A stretch of 64,000 nt of DNA, from contig NZ_CP007151.1 of NCBI RefSeq assembly GCF_000830985.1, forward strand, positions 2,976,001 to 3,040,000, given 5' to 3'. The translations under genes were made by a program, and so were the position numbers. Below the pieces are notes generated by a model. It worked only from the letters and a program-made list of their open reading frames with translations. It was not told where the DNA came from and did no database searches. Positions 1-8,849 of the stretch are shown piece after piece. How positions within the stretch are numbered: the first letter of the stretch is position 1; each line of letters opens with the position of its first letter. Source of the stretch: Marinobacter similis. GTDB taxonomy: Bacteria > Pseudomonadota > Gammaproteobacteria > Pseudomonadales > Oleiphilaceae.

Positions 1-1480
1 TATTTCGCGGTAACAGACCGTTTCGCCAATGGCCGCACGGACAACGATCTGAATTACGGCCGCCAGCGCGACGGCAAAGACGAAATTGGCACCTTCCACG
101 GCGGCGATTTCGCCGGTCTGACCCAGAAACTGGACTACCTCAGTCAGCTAGGGGTGAATGCCGTGTGGATCACCCCGCCCTTCGAGCAGGTGCACGGCTG
201 GGTAGGCGGCGGCGACCGGGGCGATTTTCGCCACTATGGCTACCACGGTTACTACGCCCTCGATTTCACCGTGCCCGACGCCAACTTCGGCACCCGAAGA
301 ATTTCGCACGCTGGTCAACGAGGCCCACAAGCGGGACATCCGCGTGGTCGTGGACGTGGTGATGAACCACCCCGGCTACAGCACCCTGCAGGACATGCAA
401 ACGTTCGGTTTCGGCTCACTGTATGACGGCTTCGAGAAGCATTTGCCCGACCAATGGGGCCAATGGCAGCCTGAGTCCTGGGAGAACAACCACGCCTACC
501 ATGCCTTCATCGATTACGACCACAGCGATTGGCGCCACTGGTGGGGTAAGGACTGGGTCAGAGCCGGTATCGCCGACTATGACACCCCGCCGAACGCCTC
601 GATTGACGCCCAGCGCGGCTCCCTCGCGTTCCTGCCCGATTTCAAAACCGAATCCGACCAGACCGTGGACCTGCCGTTATTCCTCCAAAACAAATCGTCA
701 TCCCGGGCTGAAGCCCTGACTGACGCTACCGTGCGTGACTACCTCGTTTCCTGGCTGACCAGCTGGGTTCGGGACTTTGGCGTAGACGGGTTCCGGGTCG
801 ACACGGCCAAGCATGTTGAACCTGAAGCCTGGAACGAACTCAAGCAACAGGCCCAGCAGGCGCTGAACGATTACCGTGCGCAAAACCCGGATGCCGCCCT
901 GCCCGCCGAGGAGTTCTGGATGGTGGCCGAAGTGTTTCCGCATTCAGTTCGCCGCAGCGGCTACTTTGACGCTGGCTTCGATGCCGTGATTAACTTCGAC
1001 CTGCAAGAAGAGGCCAGTGCCGGCGCCAAGTGCCTGCCCGCCATGGAAGCGGTCTATCAGGACTACGCCAGCAGAATGCATGGCGAGACTCCATTCAACG
1101 TGATGAGCTACATCTCATCCCACGATACCAACTTGTTCAGCCGCATTGCAGGCGATGATCCGGTATTGCAGAAACGGGCTGCCGCGGCTCTGTTGCTGAC
1201 GCCCGGCGCGGTACAGATTTTCTACGGCGACGAGACCGGACGCCCTTTCGGAGCAACGGGCTCGGACCCGCACCAGGGTACCCGGTCGGACATGAACTGG
1301 GCCGACCTTGAGCAGCCAGAGACAGCAAACATCCTGGGTCACTGGCAGGCCCTGGGACAATTCAGGGACCGCCACCCTGCCGTTGGCGCCGGTGCTCACA
1401 AGCTGATTAGCCAGCAACCCTACACCTTCTCAAGAACTCACGGGCACGACCGAATTATCGTCGCCTTCGCAAGGAAATAG
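1..1480 (+). CDS. malS: Periplasmic alpha-amylase MalS-like, 5' end outside window, one frame break
   Basis: GH13 alpha-amylase that hydrolyses alpha-1,4 bonds of maltodextrins, probably in the periplasm as for E. coli MalS. The N-terminus with its signal peptide lies before base 1. Frame 1 reads YFAVTDRFANG, GTFHGGDFAGLTQKLDYL and NAVWITPPFEQVHGWVGGG, which closely follow MalS. Further on are the GH13 regions VVVDVVMNH, GFRVDTAKH (nucleophile Asp), MVAEVF (acid/base Glu) and SSHDTN. The reading frame changes at about 291-296 (ACCCGAAGAA). Two bases, probably GG, appear lost there, because FGT and EEFRTLV are both conserved and out of frame with each other. Stop TAG at 1478-1480; the ydhF start follows 5 bp later. 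Family identity is very likely; the break is probably a sequence error. Confidence 0.9.
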
Positions 1481-1485
1481 CACTG

Positions 1486-2367
1486 ATGACAGACTCAACC
1501 GATTACCTGGCCCATACGCCACTGATCCTCGGCATGATGCGGCTGCATGATCACACCGAGCTGACCAACCCCGCTAACCTGGCCAACTGGATCAACGCGC
1601 GGCTGGACCAGGGCCTGAACGTGTTCGACCACGCTGACATTTATGGCGATACCGAGTGTGAGCGGATTTTCGGCGAGGCACTGGCCGCCGATCCGAGCCT
1701 GCGCCAGAAAGTGCGGATCATCACCAAGACCGGGATCGTTCATGGGCATCAGGACGAAAGTCGCTGGAAGACCAAGCACTATCGCGCAGAGGCTGGCTAC
1801 ATTGCCAACGCCATCGATCGCGCCCTGACGCGTCTGCAGGTGGAGCAAATCGATACTTTCCTGATTCACCGGCCGGATCCGCTGATGCAGGCAGATTCCG
1901 CCATGGCGGCGCTGGAAAGAGCGGTCGAGGCGGGCAAAATCCGGCAAATCGGTGTGTCCAACTTCCTGCCGGAGCAATGGCGCTGGCTCCAGCACAACTG
2001 CAAACTGCCGCTGGTGTGCAACCAGAGCGAGCTGTCGCTGAGCCATACAGAGGCGTTGTTCGACGGCACCATGGAGGCGCACCTGAAGGATGAACTGCGC
2101 TGGCTGGCGTGGTCACCGCTGGGCGGCGGCGCACTGGCCGATGCCCTGCCACAGGAACTGCTGGAAGCAGCGAAAGAGGAAACCGGCCTGTGTGAAACCG
2201 GCCTGGCCATTGCCTGGTTGCGGCAACTTCCAGGTTCGCCAATTCCGGTGCTGGGCTCCATGCGCGAGTCTCGCATTCAGGCAGCCCAGGCCGGCGCCCA
2301 GAGCGTGTTGCCTAGGTCGCTCTGGTTTGCACTGCTGGAGGCGGTCCGCGGCCATCGCGTGGCCTAA
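1486..2367 (+). CDS. ydhF: Aldo/keto reductase, YdhF type
   Basis: NADPH-dependent cytosolic oxidoreductase with an AKR TIM barrel, 293 aa, the usual length. The AKR tetrad is visible: Asp and Tyr in DHADIYGDTE, Lys in IITKTG and His in TFLIHRPDP. GVSNFLPEQW and PIPVLGSMRESRI match YdhF-like proteins. It starts 5 bp after malS, so the two are probably co-transcribed, but the substrate is unknown and no link with starch use is established. Transcription ends at the hairpin shared with the convergent glp operon. Confidence 0.88.
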   Translation: MTDSTDYLAHTPLILGMMRLHDHTELTNPANLANWINARLDQGLNVFDHADIYGDTECERIFGEALAADPSLRQKVRIITKTGIVHGHQDESRWKTKHYRAEAGYIANAIDRALTRLQVEQIDTFLIHRPDPLMQADSAMAALERAVEAGKIRQIGVSNFLPEQWRWLQHNCKLPLVCNQSELSLSHTEALFDGTMEAHLKDELRWLAWSPLGGGALADALPQELLEAAKEETGLCETGLAIAWLRQLPGSPIPVLGSMRESRIQAAQAGAQSVLPRSLWFALLEAVRGHRVA

Positions 2368-2371
2368 AAAC

Positions 2372-2412
2372 AAAAAAGCCCGGCTCACTTTATAGTGAAC
2401 CGGGCTTTTTTT
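2372..2412. terminator. Bidirectional terminator between ydhF and glpV
   Basis: An A-tract is followed by GCCCGGCTCACT, loop TTAT, AGTGAACCGGGC and a T-tract. The 12-base arms pair except at one position, and A and T runs flank both sides, so it can end transcription from either strand. As read, the glpV frame runs into this hairpin. Confidence 0.88.
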
Positions 2413-4170
2413 GGTAAGAAATACCGCGTTTAGCGGGCTTCTTCCAGGTCTTCAGCAGCTCATCGTAGGCAACGGTCTTGCCCTGAGGCTTCTCGTTGGC
2501 CAGCTTGGCCTTCGGTGAGCCCGGCTGATCCAGCCAGTACTGCGGATCGCGCTCCTCGTTCAGCTTCGGACCACAGTTCGGCATTACGCTGGCACGCTCC
2601 AGGCGCTCCATAACGCGATCCTGAGCCTGCGCCAGTCCGTCCAGTGCTTTCTGGGGAGTTGCCTCACCGCTTGCAGCCTGGGCGATATACTGCCACCACA
2701 GCTGCGCCAGCTTAGGATAATCAGGCACGTTGGTACCGGTTGGTGACCACTGTACCCGAGCCGGGCTGCGGTAGAACTCAACCAAGCCACCAAGCTTGGG
2801 CGCCATTTCAGTCATCGCCTCAGACTCGATGTCAGACTCACGAATAGGCGTCAGGCCAGCGATAGTCTTTTCCAGTGACACGGTCTTGGACACGGTAAAC
2901 TGCGCGTACAGCCACGCGGCCAGACGACGCTTTTCCGGGGTGGACTTCATGAAGGTCCAGGAACCCACGTCCTGATAACCCAGCTTCATGCCCTCTTCCC
3001 AGTAGGGCCCACGAGGAGACGGAGCCATCCGCCACTTAGGCGTGCCATCTTCGTTGACCACCGGCAGGCCGTCTTCGATCATGCTGGCCGTGAACGCGGT
3101 GTACCAGAAAATCTGCTGGGCAACGCCACCCTGTGCCGGAACCGGGCCGGCTTCAGAGAAAGTCATGCCCTGAGCTTCGGGCGGCGCAAACTCACGCAGC
3201 CAATCGACGTACTTGGTGGTGGCAAAGACGGCAGCCGGGCCATTAGTAGCACCACCGCGACTGACACTCGACCCTACCGGATGACACTCGTCAACCCGGA
3301 TACCCCACTCATCAACGGGCAGACCGTTAGGCAGCCCCTTGTCACCGGCACCGGCCATGGAGAACCAGGCATCAGTGAAACGCCAGCCCAGTGACGGGTC
3401 TTTCTTGCCGTAGTCCATGTGACCGTAGACTTTCTCGCCGTCGATCTCTTTGACGTGGACTGAGAAAAACTCAGCGATGTCTTCGTAGGCGGACCAGTTA
3501 ACCGGTACACCCAGCTCATAACCGTAAATGTCCTGGAACTGTTTCTTCAGGTCTTCACGCTCGAACCAGTCGGCACGGAACCAATACAGGTTGGCAAACT
3601 GCTGGTCTGGCAGCTGGTAAAGCTTGCCGTCAGGACCGGTGGTGAATTCAAGACCGATGAAATCCTCGAGATCCAGGGTCGGCAGGGTCAGGTCCTTGCC
3701 TTCGCCATTCATGATGTCCTCAACCGGCATCACCTTTCCGTATCGGAAGTGAGTGCCGATCAGGTCCGAGTCGTTTACCCAGCCGTCGTAGATATTGCGG
3801 CCAGACTGCATTTGCGTCTGCAGCTTTTCGATCACGTCACCTTCCTGAATCAGCGTATGCGTCAGGTTGATGCCAGTGATTTCAGAGAAGGCCTTGGCCA
3901 GAACGTTAGATTCGTACTCGTGGGTAGCGATGGTTTCCGAGACAACGTTGATGTCCATGCCACGGAATTCCTTCGCGGCCTCAATGAACCATTTCATCTC
4001 CTGCATCTGCTGCTCTTTGGTCAGCGTTGATCGCTTGAAGGAGTTGTTCACCCACTTTTCGGCCGCGTCCAGATTCTCATTGGCACTAGCTGCAGGCTCA
4101 AACCAAGCGCCGCAGCACCGATAGCGGCGCCGAGAAGCATGGTTCGGGGATATTTATTGTTCTTAAACAT
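2390..4170 (-). CDS. glpV: Glycerol ABC transporter, periplasmic substrate-binding protein, frame break in signal peptide
   Basis: Family-1-type solute-binding protein of the GlpSTPQUV glycerol importer, about 593 codons after repair. The start ATG at 4168-4170 follows a GAGG ribosome site and opens a signal peptide (MFKNNKYPRTMLLGAAIG). The frame breaks at about 4088-4098: one G or C restored near CTGCAG joins the signal to ANENLDAAEKWVNNSF, the expected mature start. The body carries typical binding-protein segments such as QLPDQQFANLYWFR and TTKYVDWLREF. The apparent C-terminus KKPGSL is encoded inside the terminator. One further lost C near 2433 would instead end the protein at WKKPA-stop, before the hairpin. 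It is last in the operon and separated from glpU by 185 bp with a stem-loop. Confidence 0.9.
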
Positions 4171-4231
4171 ATCCGACCTCGTTCGTCCTTATTGAATGGA
4201 GCGGAACAGCCCCTGCCCCGCTTCCAGAGTC

Positions 4232-4252
4232 ATAGCGCTCATAGGGCGCTAT
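4232..4252 (-). other. Stem-loop between glpU and glpV
   Basis: ATAGCGC and GCGCTAT form a 7-bp inverted repeat with a 7-base loop in the 185-bp glpU-glpV gap. A second, imperfect GC-rich repeat lies at about 4198-4224. There is no T-tract, so an RNA-processing or stabilising element that lets the binding protein be made in excess is more likely than a terminator. This is inference. Confidence 0.4.
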
Positions 4253-4355
4253 TCTTTCATGTCGAAACCGAAAACTGATCGATTCCGACCATGATCCAGA
4301 AATTAGTTCGTTTGCGAAATCTTTACAACCGGACGCCCAGTCTTTTCAGCTCCGG

Positions 4356-4631
4356 CTAACCCCAGCGCAACAGCACCAGCAGCCAAAGCACCGACACCGC
4401 CAGCGCAACCAGTAGCGTGATATCACTGACCGCGAGAAAGGTCAGGTGGATATACGCGGCCGACAGCAAGCCAATGAACAGGCGGTCACCTCGAGTTGTG
4501 GCGATGGGCAGAAAGCCCTTTCGCTCGGTACAGGGTGAAACGATTTCGTAAACGGTCATCACCGCCAGGATGGCTGCAATGACGGCGAAAAAAATGGCAA
4601 CGGACGGAGTCCAGTTCATCCACGCAAGCAT
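4356..4631 (-). CDS. glpU: Small membrane protein of glycerol transporter (DUF2160, GlpU)
   Basis: Protein of 91 aa with three predicted membrane helices: about residues 10-30 (PSVAIFFAVIAAILAVMTVY), 50-70 and 72-89. Between the first two is a polar stretch with CTERKGFLPI. The position between glpQ and glpV and the DUF2160-like pattern match GlpU of rhizobial glpSTPQUV operons. Its role is not established; it may assist assembly or coupling of the transporter. It starts 12 bp after glpQ ends, so translation is probably coupled. Confidence 0.85.
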   Translation of the reverse strand: MLAWMNWTPSVAIFFAVIAAILAVMTVYEIVSPCTERKGFLPIATTRGDRLFIGLLSAAYIHLTFLAVSDITLLVALAVSVLWLLVLLRWG

Positions 4632-4643
4632 GTCTGTTCTCCT

Positions 4644-5450
4644 TTAAACGCGTCCAAGAGCGAAGCCAGTGGCAACATGGTTACGCACGAACCAGATCAC
4701 CAGAATGCCGGGGATGATGGTCAGCACACCGGCCGCCGCCAGAACCCCCCAGTCGATCCCGCTCGCCCCTACCGTTCGGGTCATGATGGCAGCAATGGGC
4801 TGGGCATCCACCGATGTCAGCGTTCGCGCCAGTAGTAACTCGACCCAAGAGAACATAAAGGCGAAAAACGCGGTCACCCCAATGCCGGAACGAATCATCG
4901 GCAGAAAGATCTTCACGAAGAATTTGGGGAAACTGTAACCATCAATGTAGGCCATTTCGTCGTACTCGCGCGGCACCCCGGACATAAAGCCCTCCAGGAT
5001 CCAGACCGCAAGCGGCACGTTGAACAGGCAGTGCGCCAGAGCAACCGCAATGTGGGTATCGAAAAGGCCGATGGACGAATACAGCTGGAAGAATGGCAGC
5101 AGGAAAACCGCGGGTGGTGCCATGCGATTACTCAGCAACCAGAAAAACAGATGCTTGTCGCCGACGAACTTGTAGCGGCTGAATGCGTAGGCGGCCGGAA
5201 GCGCCACCAACAGCGTGATCACCACGTTGATCGAGACGTACAGCATGGAGTTCAGGTAACCGTTGTACCAACTCGGGTCGGTAAAGATGGTCGCGTAGTT
5301 GGCGAAGGTGAAATTCTCCGGCCACAGGGTCAACCCGCTCAGAATCTCCTGGTTGGTCTTGAACGACATGTTCAGCAACCAGTAGATCGGCGTCAGTAGC
5401 AGCACGATGTAGATCGTGATCCCGATGTTTTTGGAACGTGTCTGTTTCAT
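4644..5450 (-). CDS. glpQ: Glycerol ABC transporter permease GlpQ
   Basis: Inner-membrane permease of the MalG type, 268 aa, six predicted helices. The EAA coupling motif is EYDEMAYIDGYSFPKFFVKIFLP at about residues 160-182, where it contacts the ATPase. The N-terminal helix begins IGITIYIVLLLTPIYWLL and the protein ends with a short cytoplasmic tail. With GlpP it forms the glycerol channel in the inner membrane. It starts 10 bp after the glpP stop. Confidence 0.92.
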   Translation of the reverse strand: MKQTRSKNIGITIYIVLLLTPIYWLLNMSFKTNQEILSGLTLWPENFTFANYATIFTDPSWYNGYLNSMLYVSINVVITLLVALPAAYAFSRYKFVGDKHLFFWLLSNRMAPPAVFLLPFFQLYSSIGLFDTHIAVALAHCLFNVPLAVWILEGFMSGVPREYDEMAYIDGYSFPKFFVKIFLPMIRSGIGVTAFFAFMFSWVELLLARTLTSVDAQPIAAIMTRTVGASGIDWGVLAAAGVLTIIPGILVIWFVRNHVATGFALGRV

Positions 5451-5460
5451 CGCGCCCTCC

Positions 5461-6330
5461 TTATTTTTCTTTGTCGGCGTGAGTGATGGCGGTAAAGAAC
5501 AACCAGGAAATCAGCAATACGATCAGGAAGTAGATCAACGAGAACGCAGCCGCCCGGCCAAGATCAAACTGACCGATGGCCATGGTCGTCAAGGTCTGGC
5601 TGAGGAATGTGGTTGAGCTTCCAGGGCCGCCACCGGTCAGAACGAAGGGTTCGGTGTAGATCATGAAGCTGTCCATAAAACGCAGCAGCACCGCGATGAT
5701 CAGCACGTTTTTCAGGCGTGGCAATTGGATGTAACGGAACACCGCCCACTTGGACGCGCGATCAATCTCCGCTGCCTGATAAAACGCCTCCGGAATCGCC
5801 CGCAAGCCCGAGTAGCACAACAGGGCCACCAGCGGCGTCCAGTGCCACACATCCATCAACAGCACGGTAAACCAGGCATCGACGGTGTCGCCGGTGTAGT
5901 TGTAATCAAAGCCCATGGAATTAAGTGCCCAGCCGAACAGGCCGATGTCAGCACGACCGAAGATCTGCCAGATGGTGCCCACTACGTTCCAGGGGATCAG
6001 CAGCGGAATGGCCAGCAGAATCAGCACCAGCGATGCTTTCATGCCGGATTTCGGCATCATCAGGGCAATACCGATACCCAGGGGAATCTGAATCATCAGC
6101 ACGGCACCGGAAAACAGGAACTGTCGCAGCAATGAATCCTGCAACCGCTCATTGGTCAGTACCTCTTTGAACCATTCGGTGCCCACGTAGTAAGCCTGGC
6201 CAGGTCCGAAGATATCCTGAACCGAATAGTTCACGACCGTCATCAACGGTACCAACGCCGAGAAGGCGACCAGAAGGAAGACCGGCAGCACCAGCCACCA
6301 GGCACGGTTATTGGGTATTTTGACCATCAC
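5461..6330 (-). CDS. glpP: Glycerol ABC transporter permease GlpP
   Basis: Inner-membrane permease of the MalF/UgpA type, 289 aa with six predicted helices. Its EAA loop is YQAAEIDRASKWAVFRYI at about residues 190-207. VLTGGGPGSSTTFLSQ near the C-terminus is typical of carbohydrate/glycerol permeases. It partners GlpQ. The start ATG-ATG at 6330 lies 37 bp after the glpT stop. Confidence 0.92.
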   Translation of the reverse strand: MMVKIPNNRAWWLVLPVFLLVAFSALVPLMTVVNYSVQDIFGPGQAYYVGTEWFKEVLTNERLQDSLLRQFLFSGAVLMIQIPLGIGIALMMPKSGMKASLVLILLAIPLLIPWNVVGTIWQIFGRADIGLFGWALNSMGFDYNYTGDTVDAWFTVLLMDVWHWTPLVALLCYSGLRAIPEAFYQAAEIDRASKWAVFRYIQLPRLKNVLIIAVLLRFMDSFMIYTEPFVLTGGGPGSSTTFLSQTLTTMAIGQFDLGRAAAFSLIYFLIVLLISWLFFTAITHADKEK

Positions 6331-6367
6331 TGCTGCTCCTTGATCAGAAACTCATCCACGTACAGCA

Positions 6368-7424
6368 TCAGCACTGTTTCGGGAAAAGGAGGTAAACACT
6401 GGCGCCCACGTCGCTATGGAAATCTTCGCTCTGGCGCACTTTTAGCTTCTTGCCACCCACTTCAACGGTGACAATCTTGTAGGTGCCAAGATCCTCCACG
6501 TCCAGAACCGCAGCCTCCAGGGAGTCATCCGACGGGCTTTCCGAAATTTCGATAAATTCCGGGCGAATACCAATTTTCAGGTTATCGCTCTTCACCCGTT
6601 GCAGCAGGCTGTTCTGCCACGCCTCGAGCGGCACGAACACACCGTTGAACATCACCCCATCCGGGCGCCGTTCAACGGGGATCAGGTTCATCCCCGGACT
6701 GCCGATAAAGAAACCCACAAAGGTGTGGTTGGGCCGCTCGAACAGCTCCGTTGGCGTACCGAACTGAACAATCTGACCGCCGTACATCACCGCGATCTTG
6801 TCAGCAAAGGTGGATGCCTCGAGCTGGTCGTGGGTGACGTACACCATAGTGATGTCGAACTTTTCGTGGATCTGCTTGAGCTTGCGTCGCAACTTCCACT
6901 TCAGCTGTGGATCGATCACCGTCAGCGGCTCGTCAAACAGGATCGCAGAGACGTCCTCACGCACCAGGCCACGCCCCATGGAAACCTTCTGCTTTTCATC
7001 GGCAGTCAGGTTCTTCGCCTTTTTGTAGAGCTTGTCCCCGATTTCCAGCACTTCCGCGATCTCATGGACGGGCCTTGATCTGAGAGGTGGGCACCTTGTT
7101 GTTCTTGAGCGGGAACGCCAGGTTGTCGAATACCGTCATCGAGTCGTAGATCACCGGAAACTGGAACACCTGGGCGATGTTGCGTTCCCTGGGCGACAAT
7201 TCGTTCACCCGGCGGCCGTCAAACAGTACATCACCCTCGGAGGGCGCCAGCAGTCCGGAAATGATGTTGAGCATGGTGCTCTTGCCACAGCCCGAGGGGC
7301 CCAACAGTGCGTAGGCACCGCCCTTCTCCCAGACATGGTCGAGTTGGCGAATGGCGTAGTCTTCCGCTCCGGTTGGCGTGGCACTGTAGCTGTGCGCCAG
7401 CGATTTCAATTGAATTTCAGCCAT
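6368..7424 (-). CDS. glpT: Glycerol ABC transporter ATPase GlpT, one frame break
   Basis: Second ATPase of the importer, about 352 aa after repair. It has a normal Walker A (GPSGCGKST), Walker B (AILFDEP) and switch-His loop (VTHDQLEA). Its ABC signature is not LSGGQ but LTADEKQKVSMGRGL, a known peculiarity of this subfamily. The C-terminal regulatory domain includes IGIRPEFIEI. The frame breaks at about 7066-7071: restoring two bases (GG) joins SQIKAR to HEIAEVLEIGDKL. The start ATG shares one base with the glpS stop (TGATG), so translation is coupled. Confidence 0.9.
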
Positions 7425-8518
7425 CAGGCAGCTCCTCCTGAAATCTGGGACGGGGTGTGCACCAGCTGTTCGTTGCTGTCGAACACGAACAGCTTATTGA
7501 TCGGCAGGTAAACCTTGACCGGCGCACCGGTGTGGTAGGAATGAACGCCCATCAGCTGCAGTACCATTTCAAAATGACTGTTCTCAACGTGCATGAAGGT
7601 TTCCGAGCCACTGATTTCGCTCAACTCCACCTCCATAGACATCTCCAGATCATCATCGCTGGTCGGCACCAGACCGATGTGACTTGGGCGAATACCGAAC
7701 CAGTAATCGCCCGGCGTCAGCTTTGACAGCCCCTGTGTCAGGGCGTGATGGGAGTATTCGTCAAAGGTGACTTCGGTGGCCGACACCCGGCCCCGAATCA
7801 TGTTCATTGGCGGCTCGCTGAACAACTGGGCTGCCAGCGTATTGACCGGTGCCCGGTATACATCCATCACCGGCCCGCTCTGCACCACTTTCCCTTCGTG
7901 CAACAAGGTAGTCGTGCCACCCAGGGCGAGTGCTTCATTGGCTTCCGTAGTTGCGTACACGGCAATGCACTGGCGCTCCCGGAAGAGATGACGCAGTTCC
8001 GCCCGCAGCTCTTCTCGCAGTTTGTAGTCCAGGTTTACCAGGGGCTCATCAAACAGCACCAGGGTCGAATCCTTGACCAGGGCACGGGCCATGGCCGTGC
8101 GCTGCTGCTGGCCACCGGACAACTCCAGGGGGTGACGCTTCAGCAACGGCTCGATCTGCAGCATCGAGGCGGTTTCCTTAACCCGACGATCGATCTCGCT
8201 CTCGGGCGTCTTGGCCAGGCGCAGCGGTGAGGCAATGTTTTCGTAGACCGTGAGGTTCGGGTAGTTGATGAACTGCTGATAGATCATCGAAATGTTGCGG
8301 CTCTGGACTGACTGGCCGGTTACGTCGGTGCCGTTATAGATCAGGCGGCCGCTGGTTGGCTTATCCAGACCAGCCATCAGCCGCATCAGAGACGTTTTTC
8401 CAGCCAGGGTACGACCAAGCAGAACATTGAAAGAACCCGCCTCAAAGGTGAGGTTGGCATCCCGGATGAAATCGACACCATCGACCTCATGGGAGAGATT
8501 CTCCAGTACTAAGGACAT
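7424..8518 (-). CDS. glpS: Glycerol ABC transporter ATPase GlpS
   Basis: First gene of the transporter operon, 364 aa. The Walker A is the unusual GRTLAGKTS. The signature [15 protein letters not shown] is canonical and Walker B is LVLFDEP. The switch region reads YATTEANEAL, with no histidine where VTHDQ is expected. A TOBE-type C-terminal domain contains FGIRPSHIGLV. Its missing His pairs with the degenerate signature of GlpT in the same composite ATP site. An AAGGA ribosome site precedes the start ATG at 8516-8518. Upstream are a GlpR-like operator, a sigma-54 promoter and activator repeats. Confidence 0.92.
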   Translation of the reverse strand: MSLVLENLSHEVDGVDFIRDANLTFEAGSFNVLLGRTLAGKTSLMRLMAGLDKPTSGRLIYNGTDVTGQSVQSRNISMIYQQFINYPNLTVYENIASPLRLAKTPESEIDRRVKETASMLQIEPLLKRHPLELSGGQQQRTAMARALVKDSTLVLFDEPLVNLDYKLREELRAELRHLFRERQCIAVYATTEANEALALGGTTTLLHEGKVVQSGPVMDVYRAPVNTLAAQLFSEPPMNMIRGRVSATEVTFDEYSHHALTQGLSKLTPGDYWFGIRPSHIGLVPTSDDDLEMSMEVELSEISGSETFMHVENSHFEMVLQLMGVHSYHTGAPVKVYLPINKLFVFDSNEQLVHTPSQISGGAA

Positions 8519-8529
8519 AGACCTTCCTT

Positions 8530-8549
8530 TTTGTTCTTTTACGAACGCT
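8530..8549. promoter_or_regulatory. Candidate GlpR operator in the glpS leader
   Basis: TTTGTTCTTTTACGAACGCT matches the enterobacterial GlpR consensus WATGTTCGWWAWCGAACATW at 15 of 20 positions, with the correct GTTC-N6-GAAC spacing. It lies 12 bp before the glpS start and downstream of the predicted transcription start, so GlpR would act by blocking elongation or initiation. glpR itself lies 4 kb away. Confidence 0.55.
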
Positions 8550-8598
8550 AAGCGGAGTGTGTTGGCGGACTCCGAACACTACAAATGCAAAACGCCAA

Positions 8599-8614
8599 CG
8601 CAATCCATGTACCA
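8599..8614 (-). promoter_or_regulatory. Predicted sigma-54 promoter of glpSTPQUV
   Basis: On the minus strand the sequence reads TGGTACATGGATTGCG. GG (-24) and GC (-12) are separated by the required 10 bases, and most of the TGGCACG-N4-TTGCW consensus is kept. A start near 8588 would leave a leader of about 70 nt. The gene facing it encodes a sigma-54 activator, which supports the call. Confidence 0.65.
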
Positions 8615-8723
8615 GTTTTTTTCAGATTGTAAGTGGAAACACTTATAACCATGTTTTTAAATCATTTTTTTAGGACTTCAGAAATTTTTCGGGTGATGTT
8701 CGAATGTTCGTTTAACACTGATT

Positions 8724-8796
8724 TGTTCAGCTTGAACATTGACGAAACGGTCAATTGAACACATGATTGAACAATTCGTGCCGCCGATCTGAACAG
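8724..8796. promoter_or_regulatory. Activator-binding repeats (TGTTCA/TGAACA)
   Basis: A perfect inverted repeat TGTTCA-GCT-TGAACA lies at 8724-8738. Two direct TTGAACA copies follow at 8755-8761 and 8767-8773, and TGAACAG is at 8790-8796. They lie about 135-210 bp upstream of the predicted start of glpS, a usual distance for sigma-54 enhancers, and just before the divergent activator gene. With the promoter and operator they account for most of the 331-bp gene-free gap 8519-8849. Confidence 0.55.
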
Positions 8797-8849
8797 TTAC
8801 GACGCACTCGACCAACAACAAAAGCCAAGGCGACCACCGGATCAGGGTT

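Noticed and set aside
4171..4355. A missing small gene between glpU and glpV
   Set aside because: No open frame with a ribosome site; only stem-loops are present.
8586..8599. A second sigma-54-like sequence TTGGCGTTTTGCAT before glpS
   Set aside because: GG and GC are only six bases apart instead of ten, so it cannot serve as -24/-12.
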